NCBI GenBank assembly: GCA_037783545.1
Contig: JBBELK010000329.1
Location: 1,316,501 to 1,380,500, forward strand
Source: Henricia sp. BOLD:AAB3569
Taxonomy: Eukaryota > Echinodermata > Asteroidea > Spinulosida > Echinasteridae
Direction: 5' to 3'
Length of the DNA stretch: 64,000 nt
Part shown: positions 1-10,900 of the stretch, in pieces
Layout: each line of letters opens with the position of its first letter
Position numbering within the stretch: the first letter of the stretch is position 1
The notes under the pieces: generated by a model
What the model was told of the DNA's origin: nothing
What the model saw: the letters and a program-made list of their open reading frames with translations, nothing else
Databases searched by the model: none
Made by a program: the position numbers and the translations under genes

Positions 1-378
1 AGATCTCAGAACCCAGAATCGAAATTTGGTCACAGCAAAAGAGTTATGCCATAAAGTCACATTTGTGAATGTTTGTTTTCGTCTTTTCTAAGATTTGCTT
101 AAAGTAACGACCAAGTGATTAAAGCATTGCGCGTTTATGTTCACGTTTTACATGCATCTAGACCTCTCCAGTATCCTGTGAATTTCATTAAAGTGATTAT
201 TTATCAACAGATTATTTATCAATAGCATGGAAAAGGCATAGAGAGACTCATATAAAAATTTGATGCGTTATTTTCGAATAAAACAGCAAGGACAGACATG
301 CATTTGTGACACAGTACAACTTTTGCAACGGTGTTCACGGAAGCATAAAGAGCCTACATGTATGGTTTGAGTGAATGA
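1..378. other. No gene seen
   Basis: AT-rich non-coding sequence at the window edge with no exon-like open frame and no recognised repeat. Confidence 0.4.
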
Positions 379-594
379 AAATGGTTTTACACCCTTATGG
401 GGTATACGTACCGTTACCCCACAAGGAACAAAGACGAACAAAGGTACTCCACAAGTCGGTCTTTGTCTACTTAGTACCCCACGAGGTAAAACCAGTGTTA
501 AGTTTATGGGAAGAGTTTAGACAAAGAAAACAATAGAAGGAAAAAAGGAAGGGAGGGTAACAAAAGAGGTACCTCATAATGGTGTAAAAACATG
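379..594. mobile_element. Short TIR element (about 215 bp)
   Basis: Imperfect terminal inverted repeats: AATGGTTTTACACCCTTATG at the left and CATAATGGTGTAAAAACATG at the right. The interior holds repeated GGTACTCCACA-like motifs. Confidence 0.5.
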
Positions 595-746
595 GTTGTG
601 TGTGCTAATTAACATGAGTCAATGGAGTACCTTACAATAGAACTGCGTGAAGAATACCAGATGAATGAATGAATGATGAACACATACAATGAAGGTCTTC
701 ATAACACTGTAACCTGGAAGGAAAAAGTGGTATGATGATGAATGAC

Positions 747-1296
747 AATAGACCGATCCAGTAAGCTCTGCCCATTTTGGAATTGACCAATCAAAGCCTT
801 AGGTTCAGGTAACCAAAAAGTAGTCATTAAAATGTTTTGCACAGAGCTACGGCAAATGCAGCACGAGTGACGCAAAAACACCATAAACATCATTTTTATC
901 AGCGCAGAGGAGGCCTAGCCGGTTTAAAACGGATTGTATAAGACTATCCTAACCTACTTTTAATCCCTTTATAAATGTGTTTTTGTGTAAACGGGAAAAA
1001 CTCACTAAAATTGGCTTGTCGTTTTGCTATGTTGTGCATTCACTGCATTTTAGATGTGTGTCGAGATGTTTTTGTTCGACCTCTCGCGTTACGCGTATTG
1101 CAGGCGTGTTGTATGTGCACGCGCACATTTGCTTTCGAGCGTACAGTTTCTGTGTGCGTGTGCGTGTTTCAAAATGCACTGACCAGTACCAGGGCGAGGA
1201 CGCTGACGCACGGCAAAGCCACGCGACTCTACTGCCCACGTGCCTCACATGACTAGGCAATTTCTAAATGGGCGGAGCTTACTGGATCGGTCTATT
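747..1296. mobile_element. TIR element, family C (550 bp)
   Basis: Terminal inverted repeat ATAGACCGATCCAGTAAGCT at the left and its complement at the right, followed inward by CTGCCCATTT and AAATGGGCGG. A second copy is at 35364-36336. The small open frames inside are not protein-like. Confidence 0.8.
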
Positions 1297-1409
1297 GTAT
1301 ACAATATGGTGAATAATGATGAATGTTGAAAATGCCTTTTGAAAATGCGAGTATGTACCACTGGACAAAACCACTTTTGTTAAAGTAACCATTTGGGACA
1401 ATGACTTCT

Positions 1410-1632
1410 ATTGACGACGTTCAAATTACGTCACTTCCTACAAATGCAGATTGTCACGTGCATCAGGATTTTGAGCATAATTTGTTTGTGACACGCATCG
1501 GTCGCGCCATATTTCGAACAAATTTCAAGCAACTTTGGAACATTTTCTAGAGTGTACGTGTGCATACTTGCTGGCATTTAGTACGCAGTAGCATTTTTCC
1601 TACAGAGATGGCATCTGTGAGAGTGGTCAATT
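1410..1632. mobile_element. TIR element, family D
   Basis: Bounded by ATTGACGACGTTCAAATTAC and GAGAGTGGTCAATT. Related copies at 10410-10637 (opposite orientation) and 35139-35365 share GTGACACGCATCGG, the CACGTGCAT motif and TTTTTCCTACAGAGATGGC. Confidence 0.7.
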
Positions 1633-1939
1633 GAGCTTGTGTGGACCACCACAGACATGCGTTTTCTGTGTTGTTTTAGGAACCACGTCACAATGCATTA
1701 AGCACGTGTTGCACCTTTTCAAATGCAGACGTACAGCAAAACACCAATGAGATGCCTATAAGTATGACTTTCAAAATGGCAGTCTGTACATGTGTGTGAT
1801 GAATAAGACAGTATTTGTGCGGTGGTTCTAACAAGCTCAATAGAAATGTGTTCAGAGGAACAACCATTTGAAATAACCAACTCCTTGGGAAAAACGATAC
1901 CCCGAAATGTTGACCTGTGACTGAACAATGATATGAATT

Positions 1940-2115
1940 ACAGTAAACTCTCGTTATAGCGCTCTTCGAGGAACCAAACTTTTGTGAGCGTTATATCCAG
2001 ATAGCGCAGTAAGCGATGCAAATACAAGTACATGTACGCATACATGTATGTACATGTACGTACAATACATCTACACGTAATGCACGATACATGTATGCAC
2101 GGTACATGTACAGTA
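1940..2115. mobile_element. Degenerate mariner-type MITE fragment
   Basis: Starts TACAGTAAACTCTCGTTATA, the type of terminus found on TA-inserting mariner-like MITEs, followed by TACATGTA-rich sequence. Related termini are at about 4675-4690, 7318-7335 and 52199-52217. Confidence 0.45.
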
Positions 2116-2494
2116 AAAACAACGAACGAGATTTTGGCTGTATAATGTATTTGTATTTGTATGTGTAAGTTTGAAGATCCTTACAGCAAATATTTATATG
2201 TACAAGGTCAAATAAAATGATCGTCTGAGCTCACTGAGAAGAGTTCTTGGACTGCTTAATTGTGTTGACAAATAAAACGGTCATTTCTCCAAGTATTTTG
2301 TGACGTGTTTGTGTTATTTCGCTTTCAATTAATAACCACAAAATGGAAAGTGAAAAATATGGACACTTAAAGGCACAGGCTCGTCAGCAATGCGCGCCCG
2401 CCAAATTCGTGCTCGAAACACGCAGCTCCATGCCTTTGCTATGGAGCTGCGTATTGCGTGGCACACACAAAGAGGAAGAATCCCCCTTGACGAA

Positions 2495-3380
2495 AATCCA
2501 GCATTTAGGCTTTTTTCGATAGTCCAAACATCCCTCTTTCCGACGTGGATTTTTATTATTTTTTAATTGTCGGTTTTAAGTGGAAAAATTAGAAGCAAAA
2601 GTGAGCTTTTCGAAAATGAGATTTTCACGATTTCTGAAACGCTCATTAGGTATTCATGATATGCGCGTGACCCAGTGACGCATTCCTGAGAAAGAGAAGT
2701 CAACACGATAGTTAGCTCCATACGTTTACACGCAAAAAACTTGGAAAACCGTCTCTTTTAGATGGAATTTTGTTGCTCCAAAAAGCCAGAGATATGCCCA
2801 GTAGCTGCGTGGTTGTATGTTTTACCAGACACTATGAAAAAAAAAGAGCAAAAAGATTTTCTTTTCTAATACCAAGAGAGAGAAAAATGAGTCGCTCATT
2901 CTATAACTTGTACGGCCGATGTTCAAACACGTGGAAACTACGCCCGCAGGGGACCGTACACAGACCACTGTGAATGCCGTTCGTTCCGTGACAAAACCAC
3001 CCGTCGCAATGCACCAGTATTTACTTCAAAAGAACTTCATTGTGAGCCACAATTTCATCGTTTTTTCACAAAACAGGTAATAGTAGATTGTTGTAAACAT
3101 GATAAACATTCACTTCGTGTATTTTCCATTCAATACTGTACAGACCGTTTTGTATGTTTCTCAGGATGACGTCAAAACCCTGTTGATAAACAAGCCAAGT
3201 GACCTCGAGCGTTTTAGAATTTAGGGTGAAGAGGGTCGGAACTGCTTTACGTTTTAAGCAAAAGCCTGTCGATTTTTTGTGAAAAACAAGTTGTGATGGT
3301 GTTGTAGACACATACACCTCCATGATAAACAGAAAAACTAAAAAAATGTGGGAGGGGGGATTCTAGCTGTTTAAGTTGTC
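2495..3380 (-). repeat. Dispersed repeat M, copy 1, with conserved small ORF
   Basis: Inverted relative of 25468-26680. Shared blocks include CGCTCATTAGGTATTCATGA, GCCAGAGATATGCCCAGTAG and an 85-codon open frame at 3066-3323 ([20 protein letters not shown]). A second truncated copy at 5546-6012 was created by the tandem duplication. Confidence 0.75.
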
Positions 3381-4720
3381 ATTTTGGCTGACAAATACAT
3401 TAATTAGCCTTTAGTTGGGTTTTGGTGTGTGAAAAAAGAAAGGAGTCCTCCGGATATTGATACCGCCTGAAACCTAACAACTTGTGGAAAAAGTCGGGAA
3501 TGTTTTCAGTTTTCCCACAGTTAAAATAATAAATATTTCTGGCCTACATGTAGTTTAGCAGACGTTGTATCTGTAGGCATGTTTTGGGTGGCTAAACGTA
3601 AATCCTCCACTTGACAATAGGCATGATAAATGCGCCGTAAATTGTCAAAAAAATTAACGGTTGGGGTTCAACACGGCTCACTAACGCCGGACTCTAGGCA
3701 GGCTAGGCCGGTCGGCCTAGCCAGGCACTAGCACGATCCTATCGCCACCTCGGAGTGGCGGGCCCCAGACAGCGCGATCATGTGTTGTATGGTCTAGTAT
3801 TTTATGCAAGGGGTGACGTATGAAATGTATTTTCCCCCAAGATTTTACTAAATATCGATATACTAGTTAATACAATACCTGTCTAATAAGCTAAACATTT
3901 AATCACTTTATAAGCCCGTAATTTTTGAAAGCTAGCCACAAAAGCAAACCCCCCATGCACAAAATTGTGCTACATCGCCCACAGACTGGGCTCGGTGGGT
4001 GCAGGTCAACTTAGTCAAGTCAAAAGTGGCAGTTTGCAAAAGCGAAGCGAAGGCGAATCATCGGCAAAACTTATATGAAGTCTAACATTTACATGTAGAT
4101 GTACCGTACCTGCTAATCTTTGCACGAGCAGAAAGGAGTTAAACCATGGAGGAATAAGGTTCTGCAAATTCAAGTTGCGAAAATTTCACTTTCGCGATTC
4201 GTGTGGGGCCGACCGGGGATTCGCGTGAAGATATAGGCACAAAATCGCGCTGCAAGATCAGAGTTGAGTTGGCAAACGTCCGAGTTGACTGTAAACTAAA
4301 TATGGGTCCATGTCCAGACACATGCAATGCATGCTTGCAGTAGCGATTGCGCTCGATGAATCGTTTTATGAATGCAACATGTGCGACGATCGCGAGAGCG
4401 AGTTGCCGCTAAAAAGTAACATGCTTTACACCCTTTACGAAGGACCGGACTGCTCTGTAAAACTCTCTCAGGTTAGGAGCGTTATAACAGGAGTCATTTT
4501 ACACATAATGTATCGTTCCAGGGACTTGAAATGTTGAGCGCTGTATCTGTAATAGCGCTGTAACCGAGAGCGCTGTTACCAAATAAAAATGTACACAAAC
4601 AATACAGGAACGACTGGGACTTGAATAATTGAGCTTTATATCGGAAAGAACATACTATCAGGGCGCGTTGTAACGAGAGTTTACTGTATTGGAGCAAATA
4701 GAGCAGTGAATACGACTAAC

Positions 4721-4918
4721 CATTAGTTGGTGGTATTTGGATTGCTTGGACACTGGCCTTTCGCAACAACTGTCTGCTGATTTGTCGGCTAATTTTCCGT
4801 TGCCGAATGGGGATGCTGGTTTGCCGACCGTTCTCAGTTGGGTTATCCAAACCATCCATGGTGTTTGTCTCTCCATGAAGTGAAGTCAAGTTGTTATCTT
4901 GCTGTTCTGCATTGATCT
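4721..4918 (-). CDS. ABCA transporter exon 27, linker exon copy A (198 nt)
   Basis: Acceptor CATAATGCCAG, donor AATG|GTTAGT, phase 1-1, 66 codons. Encodes [18 protein letters not shown], then [20 protein letters not shown] and [13 protein letters not shown]. Last recognisable exon in the window; the next exon must start in phase 1 beyond base 1. Either this copy or copy B could be the ancestral exon, and they may be used together or alternatively. Confidence 0.75.
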
Positions 4919-7900
4919 CTGGCATTATGATTGACAACAAAGTTTAATGGAGCTTTTGCACCGGCGGCCATGGCAGGGGGCAGGATTTTATATTTAAATG
5001 TGACAATAGATCCACAAAGTGCCTACTCGTGCATGACGCATGGTGACAATGTCACTGCCCCCTGTCATGGCCGCCTGTGCTAAGGGTCTATATGATTGAC
5101 AGGATACATGTTAGTTAAAATAGCTGTATATTTTAACCAAGAAATATCCACCAATATCTTGATAAATTTCCGGTATTAATTAAGTGGATTATAAACATGG
5201 TTTTAAACATGTAGAGTTACTTCACAAAGTGTTGATAGCAATGGTAACAAACACCACATAATTTTTGTCCCGTGTAAAATGGTACCTTTGTGGAAGAAAC
5301 TGCCAAATAAATGTGCTTTTTAAAAAAAGTTGTCTGCTGACAACGTTTTTTATCAATCATTTATATACAAAAAATATGCACGGATTTTTAAGGTTTTCCG
5401 AAGTATTACTGCATCTATGTGGCTGAAATTTCTACAAGGCAGTTTATCAACATTATTCTTTAGTTATGTAATGCTGTTGTGTTCCTGTTTTTAAACGTTT
5501 TCTAATCATGCATTCTGTCTTTAAGTAATTCTACTGTTGTTGATAATTCTATAACTTGTACGGCCGATGTTCAAACACGTGGAAACTACGCCCGCAGGGG
5601 ACCGTACACAGACCGCTGTGAATGCCGTTCGTTCCGTGACAAAACCACCCGTCGCAATGCACCAGTATTTACTTCAAAAGAACTTCATTGTGAGCCACAA
5701 TTTCATCGTTTTTTCACAAAACAGGTAATAGTAGATTGTTGTAAACATGATAAACATTCACTTCGTGTATTTTCCATTCAATACTGTACAGACCGTTTTG
5801 TATGTTTCTCAGGATGACGTCAAAACCCTGTTGATAAACAAGCCAAGTGACCTCGAGCGTTTTAGAATTTAGGGTGAAGAGGGTCGGAACTACTTTACGT
5901 TTTAAGCAAAAGCCTGTCGATTTTTTGTGAAAAACAAGTTGTGATGGTGTTGTAGACACATACACCTCCATGATAAACAGAAAAACTAAACAAATGTGGG
6001 AGGGGGATTCTAGCTGTTTAAGTTGTCATTTTGGCTGACAAATACATTAATTAGCCTTTAGTTGGGTTTTGGTGTGTGAAAAAAGCAAGGAGTCCTCCGG
6101 ATATTGATACCGCCCGAAACCTAACAACTTGTGGAAAAAGTCGGGAATGTTTTCAGTTTTCCCACGGTTAAAATGATAAATTATTCCGACCTACATGTAG
6201 TTTAGCAGACGTTGTATCTGTAGGCATGTTTTGGGTGGCTAAACGTAAATCTTCCACTTGACAATAGGCATGATAAATGCGCCGTAAATTGTCAAAAAAA
6301 TTAACGGTTGGGGTTCAACACGGCTCACTAACGACGGACTCTAGGCAGGCTAGGCCGGCTGGCCTAGCCAGGCACTAGCACGATCCTATCGCCCCCTCGG
6401 AGCGGCGGGCCCCAGACAGCGCGATCACGTGTTGTATGGTCTAGTATTTTATGCAAGGGGTGACGTATGAAATGTATTTTTCCTCAAGATTTTACTAAAT
6501 ATCGATATACTAGTTAATACAATACTTGTCTAATAAGCTAAACATTTAATCACTTTATAAGCCCGTAATTTTTGAAAGCTAGCCACAAAAGCAAACCCCC
6601 CATGCACAAAATTGTGCTACATCGCCCACAGACTGGGCTCGGTGGGTGCAGGTCAACTTAGTCAAGTCAAAAGTGGCAGTTTGCAAAAGCGAAGCGAAGG
6701 CGAATCATCGGCAAAACTTATATGAAGTCTAACATTTACATGTAGATGTACAGTACCTGCTAATCTTTGCACGAGCAGAAAGGAAATAAACCATGGAGGA
6801 ATAAGGTTCTGCAAATTCAAGTTGCGAAAATTTCGCTTTCGCGATTCGTGTGGGGCCGACCGGGGATTCGCGTGAAGATATAGGCACAAAATCGCGCTAC
6901 AAGATCAGAAAGAGTTGAGTTGGCAAACGTCCGAGTTGACTGTAAACTAAATATGGGTCCATGTCCAGACACATGCAATGCATGCTTGCAGTAGCGATTG
7001 CGCTCGATGAATCGTTTTATGAATGCAACATGTGCGACGATCGCGAGAGCGAGTTGCCGCTAAAAAGTAACATGCTTTACACCCTTTACAAAGGACCGGA
7101 CTGCTCTGTAAAACTCTCTCATGTTAGGAGCGTTATAACAGGAGTCATTTTACACATAATGTATCGTTCCAGGGACTTGAAATGTTGAGCGCTGTATCTG
7201 TAATAGCGCTGTAACCGAGAGCGCTGTTACCAAATAAAAATGTACACAAACAATACAGGAACGACTGGGACTTGAATAATTGAGCTTTATATCGGAAAGA
7301 ACATACTATCAGGGCGCGTTGTAACGAGAGTTTACTGTATTGGAGCAAATAGAGCAGTGAATACGACTAACCATTAGTTGGTGGTATTTGGATTGCTTGG
7401 ACACTGGCCTTTCGCAACAACTGTCTGCTGATTTGTCGGCTAATTTTCCGTTGCCGAATGGGGATGCTGGTTTGCCGACCGTTCTCAGTTGGGTTATCCA
7501 AACCATCCATGGTGTTTCCATGAAGTGAAGTCAAGTTGTTATCTTGCTGTTCTGCATTGATCTCTGGCATTATGATTGACAACAAAGTTTAATGGAGCTT
7601 TTGCACCGGCGGCCATGGCAGGGGGCAGGATTTTATATTTAAATGTGACAATAGATCCACAAAGTGCCTACTCGTGCATGACGCATGGTGACAATGTCAC
7701 TGCCCCCTGTCATGGCCGCCTGTGCTAAGGGTCTATATGATTGACAGGATACAAGTTAGTTAAAATAGCTGTACATTTTAACCAAGAAATATCCACCAAT
7801 ATCTTGATAAATTTTCGGTATTAATTAAGTGGATTATAAACATGGTTTTAAACATGTAGAGTTACTTCACAAAGTGTTGATAGCAATGGTAACAAACACC

Positions 7901-10900
7901 ACATAATTTTTGTCCCGTGTAAAATGGTACCTTTGTGGAAGAAACTGCCAAATAAATGTGCTTTTTAAAAAAAGTTGTCTGCTGACAACTTTTTTTATCA
8001 ATCATTTATATACAAAAAATATGCACGGATTTTTAAGGTTTTCCGAAGTATTACTGCATCTATGTGGCTGAAATTTCTACAAGGCAGTTTATCAACATTA
8101 TTCTTTAGTTATGTAATGCTGTTGTGTTCCTGTTTTTAAACGTTTTCTAATCATGCATTCTGTCTTTAAGTAATTCTACTGTTGTTGATAATACCTTCCT
8201 CAGACACCAGGTTCTTTTCATCCGAATCCTCCCCACGTTGACTCCTAATACTCCTACTTCGTCTCTCCCTAATGCTGGAGCTCTTTGCTGGTAGTTTATA
8301 ACTCCGCCTCTTTAAGCTGGCACGCCCCATAAAGGGGCGGGGCAGGAGACCCTGGTCCGTTCCCTGTGCAGTTTCTCCCAGTGGAACGATTCCGGTGTCA
8401 TCGGTAACGGACAGGAAAACCTACAGAACGAAATGAAGGTAGAAATTTGAAACTAGTCTGTATATTACGCCACAAAGTGAATTAGGGCCAATTCCATAAA
8501 GCTGTTTAGCAGCAAATTTTGCTTACCGGTAGTGCAAAATCTGTTTGCGTTATTAAAATGTGTTAGCAGTCAAATCCCATGTGATGTGTGTTACAATGCA
8601 TAGTTCCGAGATTGCCCAGTTAACCCTGCCCCTTAGGCCCAATAAAAAAAGTTATTATCTTATCATCCTACCAAGCCTGGGAAAGTAATGCGGGCGCGAG
8701 GTTTTTTTTATTATTTGTTTTTTAAAACATATTTTTAGGGTCTGCCGGCCGGCCAGTCACCACGCGGAGCATAGCAACATTATAGCAGCGCCGCACGATG
8801 CCACTGCGTGGCCGTTTTATAAACACTTTCTTCGTCTATGTTCTGGCAGAATTCGCTAACTGAACCACATGTGCACGCAGCGCAAAGCATGAAAAAGACC
8901 CCTCTGAGCTGCTCTGAGTGCAGTGTGAGCGCTGCATTTTGTGGGGTGTGGTTGAAACTCGGAGGTCGGAGGTAACCGTGGCCGAGCGGTTTAGATCATT
9001 GACTCGCAATCATAGGTGAAAACTTGGGGTTGCAGGTTCGAACCTCCCCATGGCTACGGTACCTGTGCCCTTGGGCAAGGCACTCAACCACACTTGCTCC
9101 ATCCTTCGGAAGGGATGTAAAGCCGTTGGTCCAGTGTGTTAGGTACCGGTAATGGAAACGCACTCTAAAGATCCCAGAGCATTCTTTCGTGAAGAGCAAG
9201 GGGGATCATCCCCGGTGTCTCTGGCCATTTCTAATTATAATTCTTCATGGGTTTCCTCACGCTTGCGAGTGACAGTGCAATGAGCACTATTGAGGAATCC
9301 TTGGTATGAATACCAGAAAGAAATAATAATAATAATAATAATAACCCGGAGGTAGAATTTTTGTGACCGTGTAGTACATGCTACAACCTACCTCCGGCTT
9401 GTTATTTAGACCCAGGTTTACCGTCAACGCACCAACTACATGTTAGTAAAAAAACATCTACCTCCGGGTACCTCCGACCTCCGGGTTTTATCAATTTCCC
9501 ATGTTGGGTGTACACGTGTACGTACAATCATGGTACACAATGCAAGCACGGCAAAACTTATCCCGCTATCGATCGATTGGGCACGGTAGGTACATGTACA
9601 GGAATTCGTCCATCCATTTTATCAGCTGGGCAGATAATAAGAGATCGATTCATTATGAAATTCGGTAAAATGTTGCTTCAATCAGAAAAAAAGGGCAGAA
9701 AACTTAAAATAAAAAATAAAATAAAAATGTTGAATTTCGCCGAAAGTGATGCGCGGGGGATGATAATCTAACAATATTTTTTATAGGGCCTTAGATATTG
9801 TTGCTATGTGCTCACAAGCCATCGCAAAAAAATGGCGACACAACGTACAAAGCAACAGGACTCGGCATGCAAAGCACAGATTCATTGGAGAAAACTCAAA
9901 GGTACTTATGTTTTAAGGTCGACAGTTACCGTAGCACACACTGAGCAAAGGCTAGTAATGCAAATTGACATATATATTCATAAAAATGCGCTTTCCTACC
10001 TTTGAACAGCGAATCACCGGACATTGAAACCAAAATTCACCCGGTCACTGGTGCCGCGCATACAACATACAAACTGTATGGGCAGAAAATCGCGTGATTG
10101 TGTGATGATTGCATCGTTTTGACCTATGTGGGCGCCGTCTGCTAGCTCTGTTGTGATTGGTCGGCGGATTCAGCTTGATTGACAGGTCGGAACTATGCAT
10201 TGACCGTTGTTCTGCTAATTTTGCTAAGAACACAAGTTGACAAAAATGTTTGACTATTAACAAATTTTTTTATAAAGCAAATTAATTTTTCTGCTAAATG
10301 GCTGTATGAAATTGGCTACACGAGTGTCATTGTGATGCGCACAATGAAAAATGTCAACATGGGACAAAACTATTTTTCCTGCAAGCCTCGCTTTGGTTAC
10401 GTTTATTCTCAATTGACCACTCTCACAGGCGCCATCTTTGTAGGAAAAATGGTACTGCGTATTAAACGCCATCAAGTACGCGCACGCACACCCTGGAAAA
10501 TGTTCTAAACACGCGTGCGTGTTGCTAGGATTTTGTTCAAAATACGACATAGCCTATGCGCGTCACAAACATTTAAGCTCAAGATCCTGATGCACGTGGC
10601 AATTTGTAGGAAGTGACATCATTTGAGAGTGATCAATATGAGAAAAGGGAAGTTGGCGACACGGTGATAAAGGTCTATAGACTCTTTGCATGGGTGGCTA
10701 GACAGTGGGCAGTTACACTGTCACCATGCATCATGCATGAGTAGGCACTTTGTAGATCTATTGTCACATCATTTAAATTTAAAAACCTGCCCCGTCATGG
10801 CCACTGATGCAAAGGGTCTATATGAAAGAGTTGAATAGTAAAACAAACCAACCTCCTCCAGGGAAGTATCTGAAATGCCAAAGTTGGCGATGTACAGCTG

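Larger units (their letters stand above)
2898..5545. repeat. Tandem segmental duplication, copy A (2.65 kb)
   Basis: Begins at ATTCTATAACTTGTACGGCC and matches 5546-8191 almost base for base, with scattered substitutions and a few small indels. It contains linker exon copy A, part of a dispersed repeat with an 85-codon ORF, a palindromic AGGCTAGGCC region and a TIR element (about 4949-5094). Confidence 0.95.
5546..8191. repeat. Tandem segmental duplication, copy B (2.65 kb)
   Basis: Direct repeat of 2898-5545, starting with ATTCTATAACTTGTACGG and ending at GTTGTTGATA, four bases short of the exon 25 donor. It carries linker exon copy B and a TIR element (about 7599-7739). Low divergence suggests a recent event. 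Confidence 0.95.

Noticed and set aside
8974..9050. Candidate tRNA (Leu/Ser-like, GTGGCCGAGCGGTT)
   Set aside because: It is continuous with a SINE body and AAT tail that is repeated at 24569-24935.
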